This document shows, one piece after another, positions 40,872-51,279 of a stretch of DNA of 53,350 nucleotides (positions within the stretch are counted from its first letter, which is position 1; every line of letters starts with the position of its first letter). The notes under the pieces were generated by a model that saw only the letters and a program-made list of their open reading frames with translations, was not told where the DNA came from and made no database searches. Source of the DNA: Seminavis robusta. Lineage: Eukaryota; Bacillariophyta; Bacillariophyceae; Naviculales; Naviculaceae. Position numbers and translations under genes: made by a program. The stretch is from the NCBI GenBank assembly GCA_903772945.1, contig CAICTM010000677.1, forward strand, positions 1 to 53,350, read 5' to 3'.

Positions 40872-41006
40872 TTGGGGCTGTTGTTCTATCTTCGACCAAC
40901 GCTCTCGTCCTTCAACACCGTCATCCTTCTTCCACTTCCTCTCTCATCCCTCTTCCACCAGTATCATCCTTCTTCCACCTACTCTACAATCATTCAAGCA
41001 TTCGAG

Positions 41007-41915
41007 ATGACGAAAACCAAAGCAGAAACTATCACGGTCGGCGATTGGGTCAAGTGCACTGGAGGCACTGCAGCTCTTGGAGAGATTGGGAAGGTCGTCA
41101 AGGTCACTCCCAAGAGAGTTCTCCTCCTGCTGGAATCCAAGGAAACCAAACGAAAAGAGAAAAAATACGTGAAGAAAGTGCCAGCGCCACCCCAAGATGT
41201 AGACAAGGAGAACCAACCGGTAACGCCTCCAGCTGTGCCCGACGCCAACGACATGCCTTCGTCTCTCGACAAGGCCAACGCCAACGACAAGCCTCCAGCT
41301 GCGGACAGCCCCAATGAAAAGCCTCAATCTCTCGGCAACGACAATGACACAGTCATCATCTCCATTCCCGACGTCCAAGACGCTGAAACGAAGCAGTGGA
41401 AATCAGCCATCACCCAAGACAACAAAAAGACGTTTATGAAGGTCGCTTTCGAGGAACTCCAAAAGTTTGGACCCATCCAAGGACGCTGCATGGTCTTTCG
41501 TGGTTTTCGCCAGATCATCTTCAAGATGTCCAGTTCCCAAGTGGCTGCCAAGATTATTGCTCACTACAGCAACCATGGAACGCTGCAGGTGGAAGGCCAC
41601 GAATGCCATATTGGCTATGCGGAGCGATCCACTCCATTCGAAGAGTACAAGAAAAAGATGGAAGAGAAAGGTTCCCTTGCATCAAAGTTTGCTTATGCTC
41701 CTGCTGGTCGTCCTTATGGATTCAAGTCGGGCGACCGCACCCAGCCTCGTCAAGGCTTCCGTCCGTTGCAAGACCGACTCCACAACAAGTCGACGTCGAC
41801 CCAGCCTCGTCCAGGCGTTCGTTCATGTTACGACCGACGCGAGAAGTCTACCCAACTACCAACCAAGCCTCCCCGTTCTTTGTACGACCGACTCAATGAC
41901 AAGTCGACGAAGTAG
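41007..41915 (+). CDS. KOW-like and RRM-like domain protein
   Basis: The ATG at 41007 (MTKTKAETITVGDWVKC) is preferred over upstream in-frame starts, which would add a pyrimidine-tract-encoded leader. 302 aa. Residues 10-45 (VGDWVKCTGG, LGEIGKVVKVTPKRVLL) look like a KOW/SH3-like barrel found in ribosomal and transcription factors. Residues 60-120 are an acidic, Pro/Asp/Asn-rich linker. Residues about 140-215 (TFMKVAFEELQKFGPI, GRCMVFRGFRQIIFKM, YSNHGTLQVEGHECHIGYAE) have the beta-alpha-beta order of an RRM with an RNP1-like CMVFRGFR. The tail has three similar units ending in (L/C)(Q/Y)DR.....ST. Likely RNA-binding; no specific family is recognised. Confidence 0.65.
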   Translation: MTKTKAETITVGDWVKCTGGTAALGEIGKVVKVTPKRVLLLLESKETKRKEKKYVKKVPAPPQDVDKENQPVTPPAVPDANDMPSSLDKANANDKPPAADSPNEKPQSLGNDNDTVIISIPDVQDAETKQWKSAITQDNKKTFMKVAFEELQKFGPIQGRCMVFRGFRQIIFKMSSSQVAAKIIAHYSNHGTLQVEGHECHIGYAERSTPFEEYKKKMEEKGSLASKFAYAPAGRPYGFKSGDRTQPRQGFRPLQDRLHNKSTSTQPRPGVRSCYDRREKSTQLPTKPPRSLYDRLNDKSTK

Positions 41916-43340
41916 GCGGTTTCATTGTTGCGACAAGAAGAACATGGCAGCGCATCTTCTTCTTCTTTTCATTCTTGCCGGCCCGGAAGAAAGCACCAGC
42001 AAAAGAACAACTTCAAACATCATTCTACACTACACATATCTCACACAACATCACACATCTCACACAGCACTCACGTACACACACCTACACACACACACAC
42101 ACACATAGTAATCACAAATAAACGGATCCAGCATGCAACACAATCTTTGTTCAATTAGCCTATGTATTCAGCTTCGATCGTACGTCTGATACCTCGTACA
42201 GTAACATTATTTCGCCAATCGCAACGAAAGCGTTACACGAAATGCAATGTGCAACCCGCAACCCATGCTTTCATTGTGTGTCTACACCAGATAATTTCGT
42301 CTCTTCAATGCAGTGAGAAGCCACCGGTAGGTGGACAATGGTACCTGGTACCGGCACTACATCGTTACACAGATTCGATTCATTCATCATTCTTGTCCGA
42401 CGAGTTAAAAACCAAGCTATCCAAAAGACAACGTGTTGTCTAGTACGAGCTTTCATCAGGTCTGACCTAGCAATCAAGGGTTTGCAACGGTTCGCCACTC
42501 ATGCGTCCTTCTTACCATTGGAAACTGCGAATACTGCGAGACGCAACGATATTGCTGTCTCTGGCAGAAGACCGGTGGCGAAGGCCCGACTCTACTATGA
42601 CTACCGGTATCCAAGGATCATCAAGCGCATGCACACGGCATCTCTAGCCCGACACAGTCAGCCAAAAGGAATGTGTATCTTTGAACTTTTGTGCGAATGG
42701 GACTATCGAGGAAAACGTAGGTCGCCGAGTGGATGCTATTGATACAAATGATGATTGCAGGATACAAAGTGAGTCATTCACTCTTGCGTTTCAAAAGCAA
42801 GGAGCATGTGCTTCCTCCCAAGTAGGTTACCTCTGGAAGGAGATATGCCAGTTGTTCGAGTTGGAGCAAGATTGCTTTTGCAAGACGATGGAAAGCATTG
42901 TACAAAGTACTCCTCAATGTGACTCCTCTCACCATGCTGCTAGTACACGAGAGGATCTTCTTTTGAGCTTGTCCATACGCTGTTGTACGCATGATGTTCC
43001 CAACGGGAGAAGAAGAGCAAGGCGTGGAGAGGCGACAAGACTTCCACCGTTGGTGCTCCAGATAAGAAAGGCCACAGAAAGAGTGACCGAAGGTTTCGCT
43101 TCTGCTGTTACAACCGCTCCTTTCAAAACATTCTGGATAGCCAGCTGGCAATCTGTATCATCGCGTGAATGCTACCTCTTCTGCTGCACAAAATGAATGT
43201 AGACTTGCCACCGCACTGAAACGTCAAAAGCAAGCGAATGAATTGTTAAGTTTCTAAAAATTGATCCAGTCGCGTGACTGCACGTTGGGAATAGCTAGCT
43301 GGTTGCCACAAACTTCACATCAGGAGGACTTCAGTTGGTT
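41916..43340. other. Intergenic with CA microsatellite, no supported gene
   Basis: A (CA)n run lies at about 42079-42106, in what may be the 3' UTR of the KOW/RRM-like gene. Open frames at 42338-42742 and 42681-43196 on plus, and 42774-43151 on minus, overlap each other and lack domain features. TACCGGTA-type palindromes occur near 42325 and 42600. Confidence 0.4.
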
Positions 43341-44893
43341 CTACTTGGGCATGACAAAGGCATCCGGACAGCCAGCCGAAGAAAATAAGGTCGGATTGTC
43401 GTTGGGGCTCTTCAAAGCACTCAGTTCTGCCATTTCCTTTGCGGAAAGCTTCCAGGAAAAGCTGGCAGCCCTAGCCTGAAGTCCCGCATCACATCCATTC
43501 TCCTCGGTGCACTGGCTCGTGCCCAATCCAAAGTTGAGTGTTGGCCGGACGCTACACGCGGCTCCTACAGAAAAGAGACGAAACAGCATGAGTATCCTGC
43601 TGGCATGGCTGTACCATAGCCATGACGCATCCAAATTTGATGGAATTCATTCCTACAGTACATACCAGTTTGCAGGACCCATCGAAGTGCGGCTGCTTCT
43701 GGAGAAACGTGATGATTCTCGGCGATTCGCCGTAGAGTGGACGAGTTCAGCAGTTCGTCATTGGGCCCCGGTTCCCCGACGGCGCCGTAGGCAAACGTCC
43801 GAATCCCCCGCGAATTGCAAAAACGGACCAACCCTCTGGGATCCGTCCCCATGCCGACATGCAACAGGTGATAGTTCAATGCCGGTTTGACGCGCGCCGT
43901 TTCGAGAATGGCATTGAGTGAAAATGGACAATAGTTGATGACACCCACGGATCGCGTTTGCCCATTCGCCAATGCTTCTTCCATGACGGCCCACTGGGCC
44001 TGTAACACGGCCGCGTCGGGACTGTCCCGTAGCATGAGCATGTCGACACTGGACAAGCCGAGGGCAGTCAAGTCCTCGGCGATTTGAGTACGTGCTCGTT
44101 CGGCGGCGTCTTCCGGGGACGTTCCCGGAGGAGGTTTGCGAATTTTGGTATTCAAAAAGAGTTCTGATCTGGCAGCACTATGTTCGGCAAGATACTGGGC
44201 CACCCCATCGCGTTCCTTACCCGGATGAAAGTCCACATGGGTGATTCCTTCTTTACTAATAGTAATATCAATCCATCCATCAATCAATCACGGGGCATGC
44301 ATGCATGCATTCATGACACGTAACGTACACATGGTCAGGTTTGTTCATTGGACTTTGAACCACCGAAATGCAATTCAATTCGATGGTATACAGTCTGCCC
44401 CACTTTCTTTCACTTACAGTGCAAACCCCACAGCGCGGGTGGTATCTTCTGCGGAGAGACCCACCGTGTTGAGCGCCAACACGGGCATCTTGACTCCGCC
44501 TCGCAACGTCCATGTGGGAATTGAATTCTTATCGGTGGTAGCGGCGGAAGACCCGGTGGTCGGAAGGAACCAACTGGCAGATGCCAATGCGGCGGCGGAA
44601 GACTTGAGGACGGCATCTCGCCGGCTCATCCATGCCGATGGATCGTCTGTATCACGCTGCTGATCATCATACTCTCGACTCTGTCTGATTTTAGGAAGGA
44701 TCCTACCACCAAAACGTCCTTGTCTGATCACGGCGGAGTGGGAAAATGATCGAACACAGTCAATCCAACCAATAATTATTGACCCAAGCAGAAGAACTCT
44801 TCCAGTTTTCCGCGGATTCATGGATCTCATCATTGCCGTTGCTGTTAATGAAGATGGAGGGATGAAGCGGATCACACCCTCTCTACTATGCAT
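43341..44893 (-). CDS. Aldo-keto-reductase-like protein with plastid/lumen-type leader, three exons
   Basis: Exons are 44893-44418, 44255-43666 and 43564-43341; introns of 162 and 101 nt have GTAAG and GTATG donors, and the frame is kept (429 aa; ATGs at 44833 or 44821 could also start). The leader has a hydrophobic stretch (VLLLGSIIIGWIDCVRSF), a basic/Ser region, then SRRDAVLKSSAAALASAS and a short apolar run, which looks like a signal peptide, a plastid transit region and a twin-arginine lumen signal in series. The AKR barrel follows: LRGGVKMPVLALNTVGLS, the Asp region (HVDFHPGKERDGV), Lys (FLNTKIRKP), VDMLMLRDSPD, SVGVINYCPFSL, NYHLL, AYGAVGE and AALRWVLQTG. The Tyr normally five residues after the Asp is missing and the usual His of the I(H)xP-like motif is Arg. 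It may be a non-catalytic or altered AKR. Confidence 0.82.
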
Positions 44894-45212
44894 ACCAATG
44901 GATCCAAAGAAAGTTTCAAGTCAGTTCTTGCGAGGCATCATGTGCCATGGTCAACCAAAAGGAAAGTAAATGTCACCGCAAAACATCCAAAAAGATGAGA
45001 CACTGACGTCATTCAGGATGTCAGCCGAAGGTTCGAGATGTTTAGTCACAAATTAAGGATAACGGTAACGTTGATGTAAAGCATAGATAAGGTCAAGGAT
45101 ATTGATTACCACTTACTAAATCTGCCTCCCTTTCAATTTGCTTGGCTTGGGACAGCAACGACAACCGACTTGGCAGCAAGCAACGCCAACAACAACAACA
45201 AAAAGTTTCACC
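44894..45212. other. Divergent promoter region between the AKR-like and uL13 genes
   Basis: The two ATGs point away from each other, about 320 bp apart, so this short stretch must contain both promoters. CAACAACAACAA lies just before the uL13 ATG and probably belongs to its 5' UTR. No other feature is recognised. Confidence 0.55.
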
Positions 45213-45927
45213 ATGGTGTGCTCTGGAGTCAAGGTCATCGACGGTCGCGACCACCTTTTGGGTCGTCTCGCTAGTATTGTCGCCAAGGAGCTTCTGGCTG
45301 GACAGAAGATTGTCATTGTACGATGTGATTTAATGTGTGTTTCTGGATCTTGTAAGTGAAATAGAAAGAAAAAAGAAGGAAGATGATGCTGTTGCCTTAG
45401 CTATAGATGGACGATGCTGACAAGTGCTTCTTCTGTTCTATCATACTGTAATACATGTAGTGACACGAAACCGCACCAAGTATGCTCAATTTCGCAGGAA
45501 GGCCATGAACACCAACCCTCGCAAGGGTCCCTTCCACTACAAGAGTCCCGCCCGTATTGTGTGGCGCACCATTCGTGGTATGGTCCATCAAAAGACGGCT
45601 CGTGGACAAGACGCCATCAATCGTTTGTCGACATTCGAGGGAATCCCCGCACCTTACGACAAGCAAAAGACCGTCGTCGTCCCCGCTGCCCTTCGCATCA
45701 TGAGGCTCAAGTCCACCCGTGAACACACCGTGATTGGGGAATTGGCAGATTCCGTCGGATGGAAGCACAAGGAGTTGCTCGGACGATTGGAAGCCAAGCG
45801 CAAGGAAGATGGTAAGGAATACTGGGCCAAGAAAAAGGAACAGGCAGCCCTGAAACGCAAGGCCGAAGCAGCATGTGCCTCTGAATTGGCCAAGGTCAAT
45901 GACGTCCTGGCGGCGGCTGGATATTAG
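45213..45927 (+). CDS. RPL13A: 60S ribosomal protein uL13 (L13a), two exons
   Basis: Exon 1 is 45213-45351 and exon 2 is 45461-45927. The 109-nt intron (GTAAGTGAAA...CATGTAG) joins VSGS to [10 protein letters not shown] in frame, giving 201 aa, the usual length for this protein. Diagnostic segments are [75 protein letters not shown] and [12 protein letters not shown]. The Kozak context is accATGg. uL13 is a core protein of the large cytosolic ribosomal subunit. The intron falls within the conserved N-terminal third. It is a highly reliable call. Confidence 0.97.
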
Positions 45928-47436
45928 AGTATTCTATTCAGACAGGCAGGATGAGCAGACAAGGAAAAAGAATAGGAAATATTATAAAAGACAGTGACTT
46001 CCCATATAGCACCTACCTACCTCCGAAGCGACCAAGCTTCTACCAATTTAAGGATTCCTTTTGTTGCAGCTTCGCATGGTTCGTCGTAATCCAAATTCTA
46101 GATCACCTCACTTGTTCCGTCCACTGTGAGCACAAGCGTTACTTACGGTAGTCGGAAGTGATGCCCGTGCATTCCAGAAATCTTTGGTACCGCAGCATAC
46201 GGTATTCTCAACAATAGAGGTGCCAGTGCGACGGTCCGCCACTGCCTGGTACTACTTGCTTGGCGTTTGTCTGGCTAGTCTTGGTGCTGGCTGGTTCAAG
46301 CTCGGCCCACCAAAGGAAGCATCCACGGAGGCTGCAGAGAGCACAAGAAACGTGTTCCTATCTCCTGCTCAGTGCCCTAGTATTCAGAGGGGTTTAGAGT
46401 AGGGAAATTATCTACCGAAGCCAGCTGGGGCCAGGCTTAAGCAAAGAACAGTTGAAATTCAGGACTGGGTTCGCTGGGATCAGGGGCAAGAAACTGAGGA
46501 CCATTACGGGGGGCAAAGGGTTTGGCTTGGCGGGATCCACCGAGACATAAATGGGTAGCTTTCACAAGGGCAATTCAGATACGGGTCTAGTAATAGGTTT
46601 CTGGTCCTGTTGAAACTGGAGTGCAAGAGTGAAAGCCCCAAAGAGTAGCCATGTGAGGATCCCTTCATTTCCTTTGCTCCTCTGCCTTACTTGATGTTTG
46701 CCTGATTTTTAGCAAGCCAGCTGGCCAAGCCAAGCATCCGTCACCATAATGAAATCTGTAACGAACTTGGATCTATTGTAGGTGAATGCATTAGTTCCTC
46801 TGTCGTTCCGGCTTCTCCAACCCTCAAAACTACCGGTAGGTATCCCGTGGGTGCGAATCCCGTGGCGCCTGCCTCCTCCTTACATCCCTTTGTTGTTGTT
46901 TCTGTGTACGCCAAGCATGCTCGCCCTCCTGCTACTATAGCCCATGGCAACAAAACTCAATATTCTTACTCCCAAATGATGTTTCCCTTCCAGACCCAAC
47001 TCGCTCTCCATTGCTCTTGTTTCTAATAAAGTTACTCATTCATGGCTGTCTCCATGGATGCCCCAGACTTTGGCCCCCTTGTGGTCTCCAATTTGTTGCC
47101 CCTTATTGCGCATGATGGAGTCCCACATTACTTGGCCCCTCATTTGCTTCAGTCCATAACTCCCCTGCTCTGAACCTACCTTGTGTTAGCCCACACCCCA
47201 CACCACAACTTGCTTGAGCGCCACCAAGTCAAACCCAGTCGCTGTTCGTGGGCAAATCCATTGAGATCCAGTCTTGCCTCAGTCATGTTGATCTTGTGGG
47301 AATCGAATCGATCGATCACACATGCAAGCCCGCGCCATTCTCCAGCACCTCGGATCGTCTCCGCCTCTGTGGGCCCAACGGGGCTCTCACAATACCAACT
47401 CCCAAAGCAAAGAACTTCAACAACAATCCCCTTGAA
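45928..47436. other. Intergenic region with no supported gene
   Basis: About 1.5 kb. It includes the GGTTTAGAGTAG motif at 46391. A plus-strand stretch at 46740-47170 reads open in pieces (for example a segment with LLPLIAHDGVPHYLAPHLLQ) and might be a fragment of a decayed retroelement ORF, but I cannot name it. Confidence 0.35.
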
Positions 47437-48372
47437 ATGACACAACAAGATAGCTATGATGTAGAGCTCGCAAGAGTCCAGGTCGTTTCCAGCTTTCGTA
47501 ATACCGAATCGCAACGAAATCTCCCAACGGCATCTGCAGTGGCCGTTCCCCCGATGATTACCACCAATGGGCCAGTGCCCTCCAATGGAACTGTCATGAT
47601 TTCATCGCCACCACCGAGCACGTTGCCAACTGCTCATGCTAGAGTAGTTCCAAGCCGACCTTCACCCGCCGCAACTAGGCGAAACCGGCCTCGACCCACA
47701 ACAAACACCACCCCAAAGCGTGAGCACAATTCGGATCGAAGAATTTTCAGACCCGTGCTCGGTTGTACCGTGCTCTTCGTACTCTTGATTGCCCTGGGCT
47801 CGAGACTCGCGGCCAGCGCGAATCGCAGCAACACGTTCGCGCCGTCGCCAACATACTCCTTCAACCGCGATGACGACTACTACTCGGGTGACGACTTGTT
47901 TGCTTCTTTTGGCTTCAGGTTCCCCACCCCCGCACCGACGCCCATTCCAGTATTCTTTGTGCCTTCATTGCCCACACCCGCACCAATGCCCTCGCCTGCA
48001 CCAACTTCAGTGTTTGGCTATAGCGGCGCCATCGAAGGATTCCTCATTAGCCGATCCTCCCAGAGCAACAGCACCGCGGAAGACACCCCTGGTTTCCGCT
48101 GGCTTTCTCAATCGGAATTCGATGGCTCCAGTCAGAGCTGCCAGGAGGCCTGCCGAGGTGACGCGGCTGCTATTTTCTTTACTTACATGAATGGTGTGGC
48201 TGGCATTGATTTATGGGTTGGCTCCAACTGTATTTGCTTGGATGCCATTCCTGGCACATGCCTCCTAGACATTGACGAAACTGAGCCAGAGCAGGTCTAC
48301 GCGAGACATGGCAGCATCTATTCCAGTGTCCCTCTTCCCTCCGATTGCGCCGTTGATGACGTTCCTCCTTGA
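47437..48372 (+). CDS. Type II membrane protein with PT-rich stalk and small Cys-containing ectodomain
   Basis: The ATG at 47437 (MTQQDSYDVELARVQVVSSF) gives 311 aa; in-frame upstream sequence has no good start. Residues 1-105 are polar, Pro/Thr/Arg-rich and cytoplasmic. One membrane segment follows (106-127, VLGCTVLFVLLIALGSRLAA). A PTPAP stalk (about 160-190) precedes an ectodomain with SCQEACRGDAAAIFFTY and GSNCICLD, in which Cys spacing and Phe/Trp placement resemble PAN/WSC-like modules. It ends convergently only 89 bp from the PFK-2 gene stop. It is probably a surface carbohydrate- or protein-binding protein (inference). Confidence 0.65.
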   Translation: MTQQDSYDVELARVQVVSSFRNTESQRNLPTASAVAVPPMITTNGPVPSNGTVMISSPPPSTLPTAHARVVPSRPSPAATRRNRPRPTTNTTPKREHNSDRRIFRPVLGCTVLFVLLIALGSRLAASANRSNTFAPSPTYSFNRDDDYYSGDDLFASFGFRFPTPAPTPIPVFFVPSLPTPAPMPSPAPTSVFGYSGAIEGFLISRSSQSNSTAEDTPGFRWLSQSEFDGSSQSCQEACRGDAAAIFFTYMNGVAGIDLWVGSNCICLDAIPGTCLLDIDETEPEQVYARHGSIYSSVPLPSDCAVDDVPP

Positions 48373-48461
48373 GAGCTGCTTGCACCACGCCCAGCACTTT
48401 AGAAACCACTCTACATGTTTGTATTTTTAAACTAGCATCACTTGTTACACATGACATTTAT

Positions 48462-50429
48462 TTATTCACTACTATTCAAGTCGTTGGTGGATGATAACCG
48501 ACGTGGAAGGCAGGACCTGCTGTCGCCCCAGATGGGTTCATCACCTAGCGGCCCTCCTTCAGTATTTGTGGTTTGTTCCAAGACGTCGCCATCGGGCAAC
48601 AGCGCATGTTGGGATTCGTGCCATCCACCTCCTCGCAGCGGCACAAACTTCATGGCGGTATGCATGGGGATTTCAATGTCCATGCATTCATGAATGGGCG
48701 TGGAACGAAAGTAGGACACCAACACTTGTAGGATACTGACATGACTAATCACCACTGTCAAACCCAGTTGTTGTTCGACGTCAATGAGGATGGAATGGCA
48801 TCTATCAATGAGATCGGAATAGCTTTCCCCTCCAGGGAATCTTGTGTGGAAAGGATCTCGTTTGAGCTGCTCGTACCATTCGGGATGTTGTTGTCGTATC
48901 GATGCCAAGTCCATCCCCGTGAAATCTCCCATGTCCAAAGGATTCAAGTTGGATACATCCTTGACGGGGAATCGGTGCGGTTTCCATGTCGCCGTCTCGA
49001 CAGCCCGTGGCATGGTACTGCTCATGACCAAGCAGGGGAAGGGCAAATCAGCGTCGTTTTGATCGCTAACACAACTCTGATGCTCAAAGGGATGATCTTC
49101 TTCTTCGTAGAGACCCGAAATACTGGTACCCGTGTCCATTTTGCCGGGAATGTTGATGCGTGTCTTGGTCGCGGCGTTTTCATTTTGTCGTTTCATGAAA
49201 GCCATGCCCTCTTGTTCCACAAAGCCACAGAGCGCATCCCGAAAGCATCTGCCACGTTCCCCCAATCGATCACTGCGCTTGCGATGGATGCGATTATCGA
49301 CCAACGACTCGAACTTGTCGAGTTGTTGTTGCCGCTGCTCATTTTGTTGTTGCTGTTGTTGCATGTACGTTTGCATGGCTTCCGTCTCACCGGCACGGCA
49401 GAGAAAGATGGGTCGACTTCCTGTGTTCCATGCCATAATGGCAGGTAGGACCACCTTGGCAAGACGGCCGTAAATGTGATTGACCATGAGTCGACTGGAT
49501 AGGTTAAAGATCTTGATGAAACTCTGACGATGATCGTCCATAGTCTCGTAGCGTGCTTCGTACTTGGCAATGCGAGATTGCAAATCCATCAAGGCAGCTT
49601 CTTCGGTCATGCCGTCAAAATCCGGACACGAGGAGATCTTGACCTTGAAATTTTCTTGCAAAAGTTCCTGATCATCACAGATACTTTCCAGAAAAAGTAC
49701 CCCCGTGCGCTTTTGGTAGACCTTGTCGGCCTTGGCACATTCCTGCAAGATCCACTGTCGTCGTTCCTTGGTGGAATTGGTTGCATCAAAAATGGCAATT
49801 CGGTGGAACTGCCGTCGTTGGCTGTGACTAATGTGGCCGGGAATGGCGTTTTCGTAGTAGCTGTTGCCAGTAGACGTACTGCTGTCATCTTCTGCTGCTG
49901 AAGAAGCTCCACTATTGGTGCGGAAACTAAAGGATACATTGCTGCAATCCTGAAGATCGGATATCAGTGGTAACCCGGCAGATCCTTCCAGCCACTGTAA
50001 GGTTTCCTTGAGGGCCATTTCCGCAGCTTCTTGACGCAACTTGGCCGCCGTGGCATTGGTGTCATCAAAGAAATTGGCATCTTGCTTGCTATTGTTGTTC
50101 AAGTTGTTGTCGTCGTCCTGTTCGTCGTTGACTTGTTGTTGTCGTCGATACTTGCCCACATTAAAGATGCGGCACTGATTGCCTCGCCAGACCAAATAGT
50201 TCAAGAGCTTGCGAGCGATAAAGGATTTCCCACGTGCCGGTAGACCCACCAGCACAATCAAGAGTCGTTCGGCATCCTTGGATCCTCCCGTCAGAGTTCG
50301 TCTCTTTTCCAAGCGTTTCATCATGACGGGAGTCTCCACCGCAAGTTCCACCGAACCCTTCTCGTAGTAGGTGGGGGTCGTTGTCGCCGTGGGACTTTCG
50401 GGGCTGCTACTATTAATAGCGGGAGACAT
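48462..50429 (-). CDS. 6-phosphofructo-2-kinase / fructose-2,6-bisphosphatase with degenerate phosphatase domain
   Basis: The ATG at 50429 (MSPAINSSSPESP) gives 655 aa in a single exon. The kinase domain has Walker A GLPARGKSFIARKLLNYL, FNVGKYRRQ, then a long low-complexity insert, and IFDATNSTKERRQWIL, VLFLESICDDQ, FKVKISSCPDFDG and RIAKYEARYE, all standard for PFK-2 (makes fructose 2,6-bisphosphate from F6P and ATP). The histidine-phosphatase domain keeps MPRAVETA, FPGGESYSDLIDR and VISHVSILQ. The catalytic RHGE reads RAGE (Ala346 for His), and the LDEIDAG-type acid is replaced (LNPLDMG, Pro497 for Glu). A Q-rich insert follows RAGE. It is expected to be a kinase-only enzyme controlling glycolytic flux in the cytosol. 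Confidence 0.92.
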   Translation of the reverse strand: MSPAINSSSPESPTATTTPTYYEKGSVELAVETPVMMKRLEKRRTLTGGSKDAERLLIVLVGLPARGKSFIARKLLNYLVWRGNQCRIFNVGKYRRQQQVNDEQDDDNNLNNNSKQDANFFDDTNATAAKLRQEAAEMALKETLQWLEGSAGLPLISDLQDCSNVSFSFRTNSGASSAAEDDSSTSTGNSYYENAIPGHISHSQRRQFHRIAIFDATNSTKERRQWILQECAKADKVYQKRTGVLFLESICDDQELLQENFKVKISSCPDFDGMTEEAALMDLQSRIAKYEARYETMDDHRQSFIKIFNLSSRLMVNHIYGRLAKVVLPAIMAWNTGSRPIFLCRAGETEAMQTYMQQQQQQNEQRQQQLDKFESLVDNRIHRKRSDRLGERGRCFRDALCGFVEQEGMAFMKRQNENAATKTRINIPGKMDTGTSISGLYEEEDHPFEHQSCVSDQNDADLPFPCLVMSSTMPRAVETATWKPHRFPVKDVSNLNPLDMGDFTGMDLASIRQQHPEWYEQLKRDPFHTRFPGGESYSDLIDRCHSILIDVEQQLGLTVVISHVSILQVLVSYFRSTPIHECMDIEIPMHTAMKFVPLRGGGWHESQHALLPDGDVLEQTTNTEGGPLGDEPIWGDSRSCLPRRLSSTNDLNSSE

Positions 50430-51279
50430 GATGGTACTATGATATATCCGGGGTAGAACAAGAAGGGTATCAGAGGTAAGCACTGGTATCAAAGATGAAG
50501 GCAAAAACTATCTCAATGTGGCCTTCTTCTTGTCAGCAACTATGAGCTTCACTTCCATAGACTGGTACGGTGCAATGTTGTAGAGGAATGATGGAGAACC
50601 CTTGGGCTGTTGCATTGATGACATCCATCATAAACAACGGTTTCAAAGAAGAATCCTTGTCCAATCCCTTGCACACGTGGGCATGACTCGACATACAGTG
50701 GGCTCGACTCGACTCGGCCCACATCGATCCACGTAATTTCACGACGTTGACGCAATCCTCGGTGGCAATAAAGCTGCGAGCTGCCAATTACATGTAGTTT
50801 CACAGCCCACGCCACCCGAGCCACAACCCAAGGACGCAACTCGGTGTTCGGAGATCGAGGGTTCAAGCCCCAAGTTCGAGATAGCTAGCTTTACGGTACG
50901 GTATCTAGAAGTACCGCAGCCGTGACAAGTCTAGCTAGAGCCAGTCAGGAGTTGCACAAAGAGTTGACTCGATAGCTGGCTAGCTTGCAAGCTTGCAAGA
51001 CGTATTCTATTCTATTCTATTCTATTCTATTGAATCAATCGCAGCCTCATCACAAACCCATCCATGGCTTCGATTGAATCAATTTTTGCTCCGGCTGCGT
51101 CACCTTCGGTGTCATGTCGGTTTCACACAGGTGCCGCAAGGGAAAACAAAGGATCCGTTGTGACACTACAGTGGCATGTGTATGACACAACCAGCTGGTC
51201 GACGCCTTGCGTTTGTTCGGAACTCGCTCAAGTACAGCCAATGTGGCAGAGGGGCGGTGCCTTCTTGTGTTCGGGAACT
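50430..51279. other. Intergenic with microsatellites, no supported gene
   Basis: It contains GCTCGACTCGACTCGG at 50701-50717 (a GACTC-type pentamer run, about 280 bp upstream of the PFK-2 ATG), CTAGCTAG palindromes near 50885 and 50930, and a (TATTC)n pentanucleotide run at 51004-51031. The 3' flank of the DUF285 gene occupies the right part. Confidence 0.45.

Larger units (their letters stand above)
38988..41006. other. Intergenic; possible right edge of the Crypton-like unit
   Basis: About 2 kb with no supported gene. GTTACC motifs occur at 39309-39314, 39330-39335 and 39373-39378, the last following GGGTGTGGGGGT. A direct repeat CTTAGAAGGAAGC occurs twice just upstream of the recombinase ATG (39027-39075). 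There is a G10 run at 39661-39670, CTAGCTAG palindromes near 39390 and 39590, GACTC-type repeats near 39805, and dispersed repeat copy C at 40571-40775. Confidence 0.45.

Noticed and set aside
42681..43196. A 171-codon plus frame with an overlapping minus frame
   Set aside because: Both strands are open, no motif is visible, and codon choice looks random compared with neighbouring genes.
50845..50890. T-arm-like GAGGGTTCAAGCCCC, suggesting a tRNA
   Set aside because: No matching acceptor stem, A box or anticodon arm could be found upstream or downstream; it is an isolated string.
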